Below are positions 10,233 to 20,244 of a DNA stretch of 64,000 bases, in pieces. The first letter of the stretch is position 1. Every line of letters begins with the position of its first letter. A program made the position numbers and the translations under genes. The stretch spans positions 21,328,001 to 21,392,000 of the forward strand of contig NC_065876.1 in NCBI RefSeq assembly GCF_933775445.1, in the 5' to 3' direction. This DNA comes from Argentina anserina (Eukaryota > Streptophyta > Magnoliopsida > Rosales > Rosaceae). The notes under the pieces were generated by a model. The model saw only the letters and a list, made by a program, of their open reading frames with translations. It was not told the origin of the DNA and searched no databases.

Positions 10233-10607
10233 GCGGGGTGAAGGGTTTCCGAAAATGGAAACCCTAATCCCTCAATTTTTCCTTTTATACTATTTTCCAA
10301 ATCGGAAACTAACTTCCGTCGTTAATAACTTTCACCTCCGACGTCTGATTCGAACGTATCACATGTCCACGCACTCGTATCGACGAGCTCTACAACTTTC
10401 GTGAATGAAGTTATTCCAACCGAGCAACGGAATAAAAGTCGATCTATACGTTGCGGTAACGTTACGTTTTTCAAATTAAACGTTCCGTGAACGTTTCCGT
10501 TTCCGTTTCCTAAATTTGCTAGCTATCAAATTCATTTAATTGAATTTCACAACTTTATGGTATTCAAATTAGTCCAAAGATTTTTTTAAAAAAATAGGGT
10601 TATTACA
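8855..10607 (-). mobile_element. Solo LTR (1.75 kb) of an unclassified LTR retrotransposon
   Basis: The unit starts TGTAACGATCCC and ends GGGTTATTACA on the plus strand. It has TG...CA termini and a perfect 5-bp target duplication AATGT (8850-8854 and 10608-10612). No internal retroviral domains are present, which is the signature of a solo LTR left by LTR-LTR recombination. It shares long, diverged, inverted similarity with 12676-15190, for example the segments around GTCAATTTCCGCTAATCC, CACCGGGATTGTAA and GGCCAAAGGCTAGG. The distal third (about 9750-10200) is GC-rich, with a (GA)n tract at about 10200-10230. Lineage cannot be assigned without an internal region. Confidence 0.85.
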
Positions 10608-11110
10608 AATGTAATACCCCACGGCTGCTAGTTTAGGGAATCAAGCTTATAAGTATTAAGTAGAATAGAATCCCTAAACAAACCCAACACAGTAGGTGAG
10701 CAGGCACTAATAAAATAGTCTGATCAACTTATTGTCTAAACTCCTTAGATCAGTAACTAGAAATGTTTACCACGTAGCCTAACACTCAGAAAACACTGAG
10801 TGTTCACATGAAGCGAGAATACTCTTGCCTCAATGAGGTCATTGTAGGAGCATTGAGTTAAGCAAAATCACTGAGAAGAAACAATCTGATTCACATAATC
10901 TTACAAGGCAACAATCTCACTCGTGCGGCAATAATCGTATTTACTTGCATAACCTCACAAGACAACAAATCTCAGTGGTATCTCCAACACTAGCCTCAAT
11001 GGTTTCCTCGTTGAACCTCGAGCGGGGGATAATTATTCGATTCACAACTATGTTTTTAGTCTTTTTACCATAGACCATAGGCATTTAGTATTTTAAGATT
11101 TAAAGTTAAT

Positions 11111-11160
<50 letters not shown>
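10608..11160. other. Intergenic stretch ending in a 50-bp (GA)n microsatellite
   Basis: No gene motifs were seen. A (GA)n tract occupies 11112-11161 and abuts the presumed start of the decayed copia LTR. Confidence 0.5.
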
Positions 11161-11161
<1 letters not shown>

Positions 11162-11163
<2 letters not shown>

Positions 11164-12222
11164 GGGTTTCACCTGATTAATGATGGGTCAATCCCTCTTT
11201 AATTAGAGGAAGAAATTCATGTGGTGATTTTACTACATGAGATAAGCATGTGTGGCAAGAGCCTTGATGATCCATTAACTTACACAAGGCTAGTTTGCTA
11301 TTCATATAGCATGGGGTTGCAGCTTAGTTTGAAAATGAAGAAACAAATCTATAAATATAGGTGGGAAGATGACAACAATCTTTGAAGCTGAAGGAAATAT
11401 GCATTAATGAGCATGCAAACATTAAATTATGAAATGAGGAAGACATTTGACTTTGCTTCAAATTGCATGAGTTGCATAACATGGTGCATGAAGCCATTTG
11501 CCTATATAAAGGCATGAAGATTGCAGCAAATATATCACAACAAGGCAAAAATACAAACGTTAGAGTGTTTGTGTAGCAGTGTGATCCTCACTTAGATAGA
11601 TTGAGAGAGAGTGTCTCAATTAGTGAGAAGAAAATTTCTCTTGAGAGAGAGGTGTGTTACCACTTTAATTAGTCTAGAGTGAGTTGTTTCTTATAATCTC
11701 ATTATTTAGTATAGTGGAAGAAAGTACTACTGCTGCCCCGAGAACGTAGGTCGAACCTCGTTAAATATCGTGCCTTTTTTTTGTTGTTATTTCCATCGGC
11801 CTTGTATTAGACATCCACTACTTTCCCAACAAGTGGTATCAAAGCCCGGCGCTCATCGTCTGTGGCATCTGGTGGTGATCAAGATGGCAGAATCAACATC
11901 ATTGTCGGCAACAATGGTTAAGTTGACATCGTCACATTACTCCATTTGGAAGCCCAGAATGGATGATATCCTTTACAGCAAGGATATGTACGAGCCTCTT
12001 CAAAATGATGGAGAGAAGGAAGCAAGCAAGACCGATGTGGAATGGAGCATTCTGAATAGAAAAGTTGTTGCAGGAATTCGTCAATGAGTTGATGAAAGTG
12101 TTTTTCATCATGTGGCGCAAGAAACCAATGCATACTCAATGTGGACAAAGCTTGAGTCCATGTATGAGCGAAAGACCGCACAAAACAAAACCTCATTCCT
12201 TCGACGGTTGGTGAACACAAAG
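11162..12222 (+). mobile_element. Decayed Tork-like Ty1/copia fragment: 5' LTR, PBS and gag N-terminus
   Basis: An LTR-like region ends CCAACA at 11831, two bases before a primer-binding site (TGGTATCAAAGCC, 11834-11846, one mismatch to initiator tRNA-Met complement). It contains a TATA box (CCTATATAAAGG, about 11499) and the motif GTAGGTCGAACCTCGTTAAAT near its 3' end, a pattern shared with the LTR at 57886-58415. The 5' LTR boundary is uncertain. Gag starts at ATG 11884 and continues in one frame to 12222 with a TGA at 12085. After that the element is replaced by the tail of an unrelated LTR (12223-12377). A gag zinc-knuckle remnant reappears at 12378. Confidence 0.75.
11884..12222 (+). pseudogene. 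Copia gag fragment, N-terminal
   Basis: The frame encodes MAESTSLSATMVKLTSSHYS, then WKPRMDDILYSKDMYEPLQ, typical of Tork-type gag (DUF4219/UBN2 region). A TGA at 12085-12087 interrupts it. The same frame goes on with VDESVFHHVAQETNAYSMW and TKLESMYERKTAQNKTSFLR before joining foreign sequence at a TTTGG microhomology. It is non-functional. Confidence 0.8.
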
Positions 12223-12674
12223 TTTGGATTGTAATAATCAGTTTGACTGAGTTGTATTTTAAACTCATAGATGATCCGCTATGACATTTAAAACGATTTC
12301 GATTCATTGCGATTGTTTTAGTGTTTTTCATGACTTCGAAATTTGAGTTTCATGCTCGAAATTTTGTGGTCGTTACAGGAAAAGATCGGTCAAGGGCAAG
12401 TCCAACCCAAAGAAGAATATCAAATGTTATCACTGTGGCCAAAAGGGGTTGTGATCTCAATTGATGTTGCACCAATAAGAGCATATAGAAGTTGCTTAAC
12501 CTCCATCCAAGGCTGCATAAACCATACATTATAGTCGTGAACAAATATAATAATTAAGATGTTGGTTATCACTTTTCTTGTTTCAGCAGTTATCAATAAA
12601 TAAACAGGAACTCGTATATAGACATTCTAATAGTTTTTTTCCATACCAGAAATAGAGGCCTGAAGATAGTCTGA
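12223..12674 (+). repeat. Duplicated segment, copy 1: LTR tail, gag zinc-knuckle remnant and exon-like sequence
   Basis: This 452-bp block matches 15036-15487 at about 99% (a handful of substitutions by eye). Its first 155 bp are the 3' end of the large LTR whose full copy is 12676-15190. The next 70 bp encode a gag zinc-knuckle stub (KSNPKKNIKCYHCGQKG) that stops at the knuckle. The rest is non-element sequence, including an exon-like piece on the minus strand (12512-12452, PWMEVKQLLYALIGATSIEI, preceded by TTATGCAG). Gag and the LTR tail join at the shared pentamer TTTGG. Confidence 0.85.
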
Positions 12675-12675
12675 A

Positions 12676-15190
12676 TGTAATAACTCGATTTTTCGGGACG
12701 ATTTAACAGATTATTCCTAAAGTTATAAATTTTGTGAAAATTATAATCATGTTTGTTCCGCTTTGTGACGTCGGAAATCGAGAACGGAAACGTTATCGGA
12801 ATGTTTATTTAGAAAAACGTTACGTTTCCGCGACATGAATATCGACTTTTATTCCGTCGCTCGTTTGTGAAAACTTCCTTCACGGAAGTTGTAGAGCTCG
12901 TCGATACGAGTTTGAGGACATGTCATGCGTTCGAATCGGATGTCGGATGTGAAAGTTATTAACGTCGGACGTTAGTTTCCGATTTTGGAAACGAGTATAA
13001 AAGGGAAATTAATCAGTTTAGGGTTTCCATATTTGGAAATCCCTATTCGCTCTCTCTCTCTCCTCTCTCTCCGCCTCCCTCTCCCTCTCACCCGAGCCTC
13101 TCTCTCTCTCGGCTCTCACCGTCGATCTCCCTCCTCCGAGGGAGGTGTCTCTCACCGCCGGTCCAGGGAGCTGCGCATGGACGTCTGCAACAACCCACGA
13201 GCTCACCACCCCGTGCCTCGCCGCCGTGAAGCCGCTCGAACGTCACCAAGATCCTGCAAATCATCCGTCGGCATCTCAAGCTCTCCGGCGACGATCCGAC
13301 GGTTCGAAAGCACGATTGAGGTGAGGGTTAGCTTAATTAGGTTGTTGTGATGCTTGGTTGTTGATTTGTGGTTGTTTGGTTTGGATTTGGAGGAGATCGG
13401 AGATCGGAGGAGGGAGGATACCGTCACCTAGAAGCGGCGCGTCTGGGTGCGGGTGTTAGCTTAGGGGTGGTCTGAGACCGTATGAGGGTGGAGGAGGAGG
13501 AGAGGAAGGTTTTTGGGGCGGCGGTGGCGTAATACGCGCCGGGGGTGGCGCGTGTACACCACGCGCCGCACGTGGCGGCGCGTGAACAGTAATTTCAAAC
13601 ATGAAATGGTAAAAATTTTTTACGACGGTGAATGTAAAAAAGTGATTTACGTACGGTAAATATAAATTTTATTTTACGTACGGTAAATGTAAATGTAAAT
13701 TACTTTCAATAAATATAAAAAGAAATTTCGGAAGAGTAATTCAGTAATTATTATTTACTGAGACAGTATTTATATTTGAATAATATTCATCGTACAGAAA
13801 ATACGTAAACAGTGTTATACGTACATGAATACGTAATTGATGTGTATTTGTACAGAAAAATACGGAAAAAGTAAATACGTGAATAGTAACTCCGTGAACA
13901 GTAAATCCGTAAACCCAAAAATTGCTGAACAGTAACATATTTTTACTGTTTTGGCATTTGAAAGGTTTACGTAATGATTCTAAATTCTTTTCTTATCTTT
14001 TCAAGGTGATCGATAAATCAAGAAAATGAATTACCTTCGGAAATTGTGGATTTACGCTCGAGTTGATAAGGTGAGTAAAATCTCACATATTTACGAATCT
14101 ACCATTGCGGAGATTCAAGATTTTGCAGAATTTTTAAGAATGGGATATGACATGTATATGATATAGTGGATTATATATATATATTGTATAAATGGTAAAT
14201 AGGTACATATATATATAGTTTGCTATATAATATACTGTTATGATTTTATCGTGATTATGTCATTTTGATGACGAGATTTATATATCGAGCATGTGATTTG
14301 ATTTGTACAATATGAGGTGATGATTATTGTATGTAGTTTTAACATGGAGTTTGTTAAAATGTTTTGTCTACGGACGAGTTTTTGTCTTCGGACGTGTTTA
14401 TGTCTTCGGACCCGTCTTCGGACGTGTTTGGCATCTCGGAACCTAGCCTTTGGCCGGGCGAAAGTTACGATACAGTTAGAGCTCTAGTCTGTCTGCCGGA
14501 GTACTGCATGTGAGGTATCAGATGGGTTATCGGCTCATGAGTACTCATATTTTTGGATGTTGGGTAGCAGAAGGTTGCCCAATATCGGCGGTGTACTACG
14601 TGAGGGGTAACAAATGTGTACCAGCGTTCATTAGTACCCGTATTATAAATGCATTTGGGTAACCATAAGGGTTGTCCAATTTCTCATGAGCACTTTCATT
14701 TTCATATTTTGGACAACCAGACGGGCCGTCCATCGACTCATGAGTGCATTTATATTTGATGTTTTTGTGGATTTTTGCATATATTAATATGCGAGTTTTA
14801 TTGTTGTTTTTACTCATACGAGCTGTAAAGCTTACCGGGTTTGTGCTTACAATCCCGGTGCACCAATTCGATGGTGTAGTGAATAACTCCGCAGGTGTGG
14901 ATTAGCGGGAATTGACGGACCGCTCAGAGGACTTGAAGATATTTAGTTCCAGCTTGTGTGAGAATTTTATGTGATTTTCTTGTGAGTTTTTTGTGAGGAT
15001 TATACATTTCTATTTGTTATAATGTCAAATTATAATTTGGTTTGTAATAATCAGTTTGACTGAGTTGTATTTTAAACTCATAGATGATCCGCTATGACAT
15101 TTAAAACGATTTCGATTCATTGAGATTGTTTTAGTGTTTTTCATGACTTCGAAATTTGAGTTTCATACTCGAAATTTTGTGGTCGTTACA
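12676..15190 (+). mobile_element. Large (2.5 kb) solo-type LTR, same family as 8855-10607, opposite orientation
   Basis: It starts TGTAATAACTCG and ends GGTCGTTACA. It has no target duplication (CTGAA on the left, GGAAA on the right), unlike the 1.75-kb copy, so the termini have been reshuffled by the local duplication. The body includes a GC-rich transcribed-leader-like zone at 13050-13560 with CT/GA runs and the shared stretch CTCACCGCCGGTCCAGGGAG. AT-rich repeats of ACGTA-type units (GTACGGTAAAT, GTGAACAGTAA) follow at 13620-13930. The TG...CA ends and its relation to the target-duplicated copy identify it as an LTR. No coding domain was seen. Confidence 0.8.
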
Positions 15191-15487
15191 GGAAAAGATC
15201 GGTCAAGGGCAAGTCCAACCCAAAGAAGAATATCAAATGTTATCACTGTGGCCAAAAGGGGTTGTGATCTCAATTGATGTTGCACCAATAAGAGCATATA
15301 GAAGCTGCTTAACCTCCATCCAAGGCTGCATTAACCATACATTATAGTCGTGAACAAATATAATAATTAAGATGTTGGTTATCACTTTTCTTGTTTCAGC
15401 AGTTATCAATAAATAAACAGGAACTCGTATATAGACATTCTAATAGTTTTTTTCCATACCAGAAATAGAGGCCTGACGATAGTCTGA
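15036..15487 (+). repeat. Duplicated segment, copy 2
   Basis: Partner of 12223-12674. It comprises the 3' end of the 2.5-kb LTR, the same gag zinc-knuckle stub (15191-15260) and the same exon-like minus-strand sequence (acceptor at about 15326). Similarity stops at AGTCTGA, after which this copy continues into unique sequence. Confidence 0.85.
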
Positions 15488-15675
15488 GTCATCATCTTTA
15501 AATGCTGATGCTCAGCTGTAAAATAAAGCATTGACCATTATCATTCTAGGAAAACAAAGGGTTTTGGAACAAAACAAACAAGTATCATTCTTGGAATTAC
15601 CTTTCAGTTCAGCCTGTACAATCAATGCAAATAAACTAGTTGCAGCATTTTTTCCTTCGGGTGGAAGGGATGGAG

Positions 15676-15711
15676 AGAGAGAGAGAGAGAGGGGGGGGGG
15701 GGGGGGGGGGG
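15676..15711. repeat. (GA)n followed by a G21 homopolymer
   Basis: A (GA)n tract runs directly into 21 consecutive G (15691-15711). Length in such runs is unreliable in assemblies. Confidence 0.9.
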
Positions 15712-15839
15712 ATAGAAAAAACGGATAAAGTTTAGACTGTCTTACGTATGCAAAAAGTACCGAAACAGTAGTGACTCCAAATAGTACCTAAAGCACATCA
15801 ATGTGCATTGGAAATTATATCACAAGGAGTGCAGTCCAA

Positions 15840-17170
15840 TTGACTAGTAAGATATTGTGTGCCTTCCTGCTCCAAGTCTCATCTTCCTCGTTGTTAGTCC
15901 TCAGGTTCTTGACAACTTTAGACAGGATCACAGGAATATGCATAACGAGGCAACAGTACCAAAACCTGCATTCCCAAGTGAAAAAAATTCCCCAATTCAA
16001 AATTCAGAGCCTAAAAGTAATCCAACCTAATATCACCTTCAATAGATGCTATTGTAGCTAACAATAAGATTTTTTTTTGGAAATGGTAGCTAACAATAAG
16101 ATCATCACAGGGTAGCTTGCTGATTTTAAGAGTTGGTCAAACGTTGAGGGAGTTGTAATAGTTGCAATTGACAACAAAGCACGACAACCATCACGCATCT
16201 CGCTAATGAAAACTAAAATGAGAGTGAGAAATTGTACATGCAAGGAAGAAATACCAAGCAATTGCAGATTGAATAATATTTCTCAGGGATAACCTTTAAC
16301 ACTTTTTACATTCAATCACTCTGGAAAACAACATCAGGAGGATCAATCCACTGTATTACACCAGAAAGAAGTTGGAGGAGACGGTGCTCATGCATTCAAA
16401 CTATTATTGAACACATTCACCACATCACTAGTTTTTACACAAACTTTATGAAATTTGAATACTAGATATCGAAGCAAGGAAATAATTTTACCAGATGGAA
16501 ATATGGTTCCTGTTTTATTGTGATAAACTTTCTAGCAAAGACAGCAACATGGAAGTCATGCAAATACTCTTCACAAAAATTTCCGTCCCAGTACCGCATA
16601 TAAGCTCAGGCTACAAGCACAGAAAATCCAGCCAATACGGCCATCAGTAACCAAAACGTCACGCAAAGTAGATTCAGGCTACAGGCACAGAAAATCCAAA
16701 AACCTCGTCAACGATTTAAGTTTGAAGGACTCATATATCTTTTGCCCAAAATCAGCAGCATGAGAAGAAGATTAATTATTATGATTATGGTAAGTATCCT
16801 TATCATCATTATTTTATTCCATTTTTTTTCGTATAAAACCCATGTTTTTAAACATCACAAATTTATTAATTATGAACATTTTCACAATTCAGAAACCATG
16901 CACCAACTTGCCACCATTCTTAAGTTAACAACACATTCTCATGACTGCTTCCAGTCAGTATGTTATATACATATCATTTCCATAACAAGACAAGTTAGTG
17001 CTAGGGCCTTAAAAACTTAAAGAAGCAAGTACCTACACAAGATTATGCTCGGATGTTTTCGGTGAATCAGTACCTATCTTAGCTCCAAGAGGGACTGCAA
17101 TTAGACTGAACTCCTAGTTCAGGATTTAAAGCATCAGAAGCAGTGCAACCAAGTCTCATATGAGCAAGCA
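15840..17170 (-). pseudogene. Exon-like remnants of an unidentified minus-strand gene
   Basis: Several minus-strand pieces look like real exons. 16604-16492 encodes YMRYWDGNFCEEYLHDFHVA and VFARKFITIKQEPYFHL, ending at a GTAAAA donor. About 16390-16310 encodes HEHRLLQLLSGVIQWIDPPD. About 16205-16095 encodes EMRDGCRALLSIATITTPST. About 15962-15843 encodes HIPVILSKVVKNLRTNNEED. About 17170-17030 encodes AHMRLGCTASDALNPELG, then a second frame IAVPLGAKIGTDSPKTSE, implying an indel. A further exon-like piece lies in both copies of the neighbouring duplication. The family is not recognised. The gene may be real but is damaged or incompletely resolved. A 5'UTR-like donor (CCCCGAG/GTAAAATC) at about 19118 could belong to it. 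Confidence 0.38.
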
Positions 17171-17389
17171 ACTCTAGAGCAACCTTAAAATTTCTGCTCA
17201 CACCCAATTTTCAGCTTTGGCATTGCAAGTTAAAATACTTATTTTCGGTAACATATATCTGCAATTTTTCAAACAGCTCAATTATTGCATTTTAAGAGTT
17301 TTTCACATTCTCTTGGGGCATTTTGTCAACCGATTAACGAGCAACACAGATTTGCCAAAACTTTCCATACATCCATGGACACTGGTGAA

Positions 17390-18360
17390 TTATGCACAAA
17401 TAATTCAATCTCTTTACCAAATTATCAAAAACATGTTCATGGTAAATATCAAAAGGTATCCACATAGTATAAAATCAAAAATGGGGTTTTGTTTTGAATG
17501 ATGTACCTGGGTAAAGAGACTGATCAAAGGAGGAGGGAGGCAACCAGGTGAATTTGGGAATGGAAAGATTTGAACCCTCACGATTTCTTAAATCGACAAT
17601 GGTCTGCAGACTTCCTTAAGAGATGAAATAGTTGTGGTGGAGCAAATTGCTACCTCCAATCACTATCAATAGGCGACAAGTCCACTGCGACTTTATTTGT
17701 TAAAACTTAGAAGGCGACAATTGAATCAACACTTTCAGCAGTATAAACTTAGAAGGGAGCAAATCTCAGCGGTATGAACAGGCGACAAGTCATTGCACTA
17801 CTGCCTCAATGACTTGTTTGTTGCGACCCCAAGTTGGGCAAAAAATATTTAGAATGGCAACAATTTCATTAACATAAACCCACAAACAACACTTTTAATT
17901 TTCACCCTAAAAGAGTTTTAAGTTCCAAGTAAGGCAACATGTATACAGCGTGTTATTAATCTCAAAGGCAATCTTCTAGGGACCATTTCCAACTACTATT
18001 TCGAAAATTCAATCTCTTTAATCAATTCTCATAAACAAGTTCATTGTATGCATCAAAAGGCGACATGTATAAAGTGTAATCTCAAAGACTTCAAAAGGCA
18101 ACATGTATACAGCGTAATCTCAAAGACAACCTTCTAGGGACCATTTCCAGCTACTATTTCGAAAATTCAATCTCTTTACTCAATTTTCAGAAACATGTTC
18201 ATTGTATGCATCAAAAGGCATCCACATAGCATGAAATCAAAAATGGGCTTAGTTCTTGAATGTGGTACCTCAGTAAAGAGATTGATCAAAAGAGGAGGGC
18301 GGCAACCCTTGAACCCTCACGATTTCTTTAGCCAACAATAGTCTGCAGACATCCTTACAA
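17390..18360. repeat. Diverged tandem repeats (about 0.1-0.8 kb units)
   Basis: The segment 17400-17620 recurs at 18165-18355 (AATTCAATCTCTTTA, CATCCACATAG..ATAAAATCAAAAATGGG, TTGAACCCTCACGATTTCTT, GTCTGCAGAC). A shorter piece (CATTTCCAACTACTATTTCGA through ATGCATCAAAAGG) occurs at about 17985-18060 and again at 18140-18215. The units have many substitutions and indels, so the array is old. No coding content was recognised. Confidence 0.7.
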
Positions 18361-19141
18361 GAGTGTCCACTGTGAGTTTTTTGTTTTGCTAAAAATGATA
18401 AGGAAACAATCGTTTCAACATGAACTTAGAAGGCAGCAAATCTCAGCAGTATCAATACGCGCTCAATGACTTGTATATCGCGAACTCAAGTTGGGCAAAA
18501 ATCACTTGAGTGGAAATATATTTTTTCATTATCATAAACTGACAAGCAACACTTTGAATATCCTCCCCCAACACTAGTGCAAGTGTTGGGGATCATAATC
18601 AATTGTGTGTTGAAATTCCGACTCGTATGGCAACAAATTTTCAGCATGGTATAAATCTGGGAGGCAACTTTTAAGGGACAATTTCCGACTGATTTCGATA
18701 GGGTCAAAAGGCAACCTTAATACAATTGTTACTACTTTGTAACAATAATAACGAGAGAAGAAGCCCCTCAGAATTTGAAGAGCATGAAACCCAATCAAAC
18801 ATGGTTCCTCAAACCCCAAAAAACAAAGAGGGAGCAACAATAGTTCAAATTGGAATTTCACCATGGCTCAAAATTACTGGGTTTTTCTCCTCGTAAATTT
18901 ACCGAGGGTCAAAATAATGATCGAATCCAACCAATGTAACATCCGAAACCCACCGCCGCGAACATAACTGAACTTAAATCAAGATAAAACATAATCAAAA
19001 CCCTAGGTGTGAAATCGAATGTACTCAGTGTGAGCTATTTAGTGGAATTGTGAAACCGATTACCACCGAGGATGAATGAAACAAAGGAAAAGAAAGGGGA
19101 AAGCTTGATGATTTTACCTCGGGGTGGCGAGCAACGGCGGT

Positions 19142-19284
19142 AATTGTGCCACCTGTCCACTCTTAACAAATTTGAATCTCAGAAGCTTAGAACTTAAAAC
19201 TGAAATGAGGCTCATTAATGGATGGCCCTTTTACAACCGAACCTTTTCTTTGGGGAAATTGTGCCACCTGTCCACTCTTAACAA
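19142..19284. repeat. Two direct copies of a 27-bp sequence, 116 bp apart
   Basis: ATTGTGCCACCTGTCCACTC plus TTAACAA is present at 19142 and 19258 without mismatch. This marks a small duplication next to the putative 5'UTR donor at about 19118. Confidence 0.75.
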
Positions 19285-20244
19285 GATTCTAATCGTTCCC
19301 CTAATTCAATTGTTTTTAGTCAAATCAAATTTGAAATTCAAATTACAGTCATTTTAAAACATTTAAAATGCAGTAAAATCGTCACACAAAGTTGCATTTA
19401 TACCGCTCTTGTTTCACTATTATGCAATTGCGCATATTGTACTTGTATTATGAAACGAGGAGTCTTTAGTGTAAATCAAGTGTTTTGGAGGATCAAGTTT
19501 CTCGTTCAGTATAGCGTTTCTCCAGCTTAGTGGTTCTTAAATATTGATTTCAAGTATGTTTTCAAAGACGATAACTTATTGGCCAATCTTGTGGCAGAAT
19601 AGGGTCATCAACTTTATCCTTGTGGGAATTGTTAACCACAAATGCTCTTTAGCAAGTGATCGTTGTATAATATCTTCCCTGATCTGAAACTTTCCAATAA
19701 AATTTTACCACAGTTGTCAGTTGAAGTCCAGGTTGTAGTGTCAAAGACGTTTGATTTGAACTGAGAAGGGTTATATAGCTCCTGCAAGACAAATTGATTT
19801 GAAGTGAGAGGCTTTTGATTGAAAATGGGGTAAAATCTGTAAATAGCTGGGTAGAATATCGTTCAGTAGATCTCCTGGGTGGTCATTCGTCAATTTTCTT
19901 CCACAACAGGAATTAGTGAGTTGGATTGAAGTCCCAACTTCAAAATAGAGTAAAACTGGAGATTAAAAAAAAACAAATTAGACCGACCAAAAAAAAGAAG
20001 CCAGATTAGTCCCAACAGTGGAATAATTTGTACCTGCAAATTTCTTTTAGCTCAATGGAACCGCAAATGCTGAACACTTTGAAAACGTCAGCTATAATGA
20101 TCAGTTTGAAGACTCCACTGGCATCCTAAATCTAGGAATCATTAAATTTAACACCGACTGTAAACAGACATGTGTGTATCAACTTATGTGAAAGACTACA
20201 GGAAAGAACTCCATACATATCCTGAAGCAGCAAAGCAGGATGTC
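19285..20244. other. Intergenic stretch, no gene seen
   Basis: AT-rich, without open frames of note. It includes the 3' flank of the gene ending at 20245. Confidence 0.5.

Noticed and set aside
8837..10626. CACGGCTGC on both sides of the solo LTR as a longer target duplication
   Set aside because: The copies are not adjacent to the LTR ends at equal distance; the AATGT duplication is exact and sufficient.
12378..12674. Reading 12223-15190 as a complete short LTR element (LTR-internal-LTR)
   Set aside because: The 297-bp interval has no primer-binding site or purine tract, and the same interval recurs after the second LTR, so a segmental duplication fits better.
13622..13930. Possible CRISPR-like or satellite array of ACGTA units
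   Set aside because: The repeats (GTACGGTAAAT, GTGAACAGTAA) are irregular, lack constant spacers and lie inside the large LTR of a plant element.
18574..18864. 96-codon minus-strand frame starting MVKFQFELLLLPLCF
   Set aside because: It resembles a signal peptide by composition only, has no family motif and lies in intron-like or repeat DNA.
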